22,855 nucleotides of DNA from Chitinophagaceae bacterium (lineage in GTDB: Bacteria; Bacteroidota; Bacteroidia; Chitinophagales; Chitinophagaceae), in the NCBI GenBank assembly GCA_025351145.1, contig JANXWM010000560.1, forward strand, positions 1 to 22,855. Reading direction: 5' to 3'. A model generated the notes under the pieces. The model was not told the origin of the DNA and searched no databases. It saw only the letters and a program-made list of their open reading frames with translations. The first letter of the stretch is position 1. Every line of letters starts with the position of its first letter. Shown piece by piece: positions 22,068 to 22,855 of this stretch. Position numbers and translations under genes: made by a program.

Positions 22068-22855
22068 ATGAAATATATTATAACAGCAACTTTTTTATTC
22101 TTTGTTTCAAAAGAAATGAAGGCACAATTCTCTCCGCGTTTATTTTTTAATGTGTCAGGCGGGTTGATGAATTACAGTGGCGACCTGCAGGAAAAATCTT
22201 TTACTTTAAACCAATCGCACAACACTTATGGCATTGGTGCCACCTACCAGTTTTGGAACAATTTCTCTCTTACAGCCACTTACACACATGGCGAAATAAG
22301 TGCAGATGATAAGTATGGAGGCCCGAGTCATATACCCCGAAACCTTAATTTCTTCAGCAATATCAATGAAGGGGGTGTGGTGCTTGAGGCAAGTTTATTC
22401 GATGTTCCAGGCAATGCAAAATTTACACCCTATATTTTTGAAGGGTTGTCGGTTTTTTACATCAATCCTTACACGTTCGACCCTTCCGGAAATAAAGTTT
22501 ATCTGCAGCCTATTGGTACAGAAGGGCAGGGTTTACCGCAATATCCCGATAAAAAGCCGTACAAATTATTGCAGGTTGCCATACCCATAGGCGTAGGTGT
22601 TAAGTATGCTATAAGTAACAACCTGATGATTGGTGCCGAAGTTTGTTTTCGTAAAGCTTTTACTGATTATTTAGACGATGTTAGCGGCCCGGTTTATGCC
22701 GATACGGCTGTTATCAGGGCATCCCGGGGAGCACTTGCAGCCAAACTTTCTTTCAGGAGCGATGAATTAAACCTGCCATATCACTTTAATTCTACCATTA
22801 TAAGGGGAAACCCCGGCAATAAGGATTGGTTTTACAGTTGCCTTATTAAACTCTC
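22068..22855 (+). CDS. DUF6089-type outer-membrane beta-barrel protein (3' end outside window)
   Basis: The frame is open from ATG 22068 to the window end (262 complete codons). The protein begins with a signal peptide (MKYIITATFLFFVSKEMKA, cleavage before Q). It continues with alternating beta-strand segments typical of a small porin-like barrel: 'RLFFNVSGGLMNYSGDL', 'TYGIGATYQFWNNFSLTATY', 'KFTPYIFEGLSVFYINPYTF', 'LQVAIPIGVGVKYAISNNLM', 'IGAEVCFRKAFTDYLDDVSG'. The late 'RGNPGNKDWFYSCLIKL' is characteristic of DUF6089 proteins of Bacteroidota. Function of the family is unknown. Only the terminal strand or two seem to be missing. Confidence 0.85.
   Translation, partial: MKYIITATFLFFVSKEMKAQFSPRLFFNVSGGLMNYSGDLQEKSFTLNQSHNTYGIGATYQFWNNFSLTATYTHGEISADDKYGGPSHIPRNLNFFSNINEGGVVLEASLFDVPGNAKFTPYIFEGLSVFYINPYTFDPSGNKVYLQPIGTEGQGLPQYPDKKPYKLLQVAIPIGVGVKYAISNNLMIGAEVCFRKAFTDYLDDVSGPVYADTAVIRASRGALAAKLSFRSDELNLPYHFNSTIIRGNPGNKDWFYSCLIKL

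Noticed and set aside
22300..22590. 96-codon ORF near the right end
   Set aside because: It lies in a shifted frame inside the DUF6089-type gene, which starts at 22068 and stays open to the window edge.

Overview
The window looks like a chromosomal segment of a Bacteroidota bacterium, most likely a Chitinophagaceae-type organism. The evidence is AT-rich intergenic DNA, start codons without clear Shine-Dalgarno sequences, and several upstream elements of the Bacteroidota form TTG/TTTG-N(16-24)-TAnnTTTG. The protein families also fit: secreted DUF4476, DUF6089 outer-membrane protein, MiaE, and 7TMR-DISM histidine kinases. No tRNA, rRNA, CRISPR array, prophage or recognisable transposase was seen. 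The assignment rests on these traits, not on a database search.

Layout. 1-4443: the 3' end of an M16 zinc peptidase gene converges on a secreted M1 aminopeptidase gene. 4864-7016: a secreted DUF4476 protein and TruA, probably co-transcribed, converge on thioredoxin (7402-7719). 7872-13202: a signalling region. A single-domain response regulator is transcribed leftward. Divergent from it is a tight four-gene cluster: a LuxI/FeeM-like (GNAT-fold) putative N-acyltransferase, an isoprenylcysteine-carboxyl-methyltransferase-like membrane enzyme, a 7TMR-DISM sensor histidine kinase, and a receiver-histidine kinase hybrid. 13450-15367: an ATP-grasp-like protein and MiaE, both leftward. 15678-17319: BioF and a small unknown protein. 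17514-17837: a YjbR-type protein. 18160-18784: ribosomal proteins L35 and L20. 18914-22855: an arginine-decarboxylase-like enzyme, a secreted NTF2-like protein, a secreted TPR protein and the start of a DUF6089 outer-membrane protein.

Two things stand out. First, the 8482-13202 cluster has the composition expected of a make-modify-sense system for a small lipid-like signal: synthase, methyltransferase, membrane receptor kinase, response regulator. This is inference from gene content and coupling (ATGA overlap, 9-bp and 24-bp gaps), not demonstrated function. Second, a family of inverted repeats built on the 19-mer TTGCGTCGCACTCTTGTAC occupies most long intergenic gaps. Eleven recognisable arms were found, ten in five inward-facing pairs. 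One pair has 43-bp arms (41 of 43 positions matching) and brackets the yjbR-like gene. Two other copies (13.3 kb and 15.5 kb) are homologous along their whole length and lie in opposite orientations, which suggests a dispersed MITE- or REP-like element.

The remaining genes are mostly housekeeping: tRNA modification (TruA, MiaE), redox (thioredoxin), translation (L35/L20), biotin synthesis, polyamine synthesis and periplasmic proteolysis.
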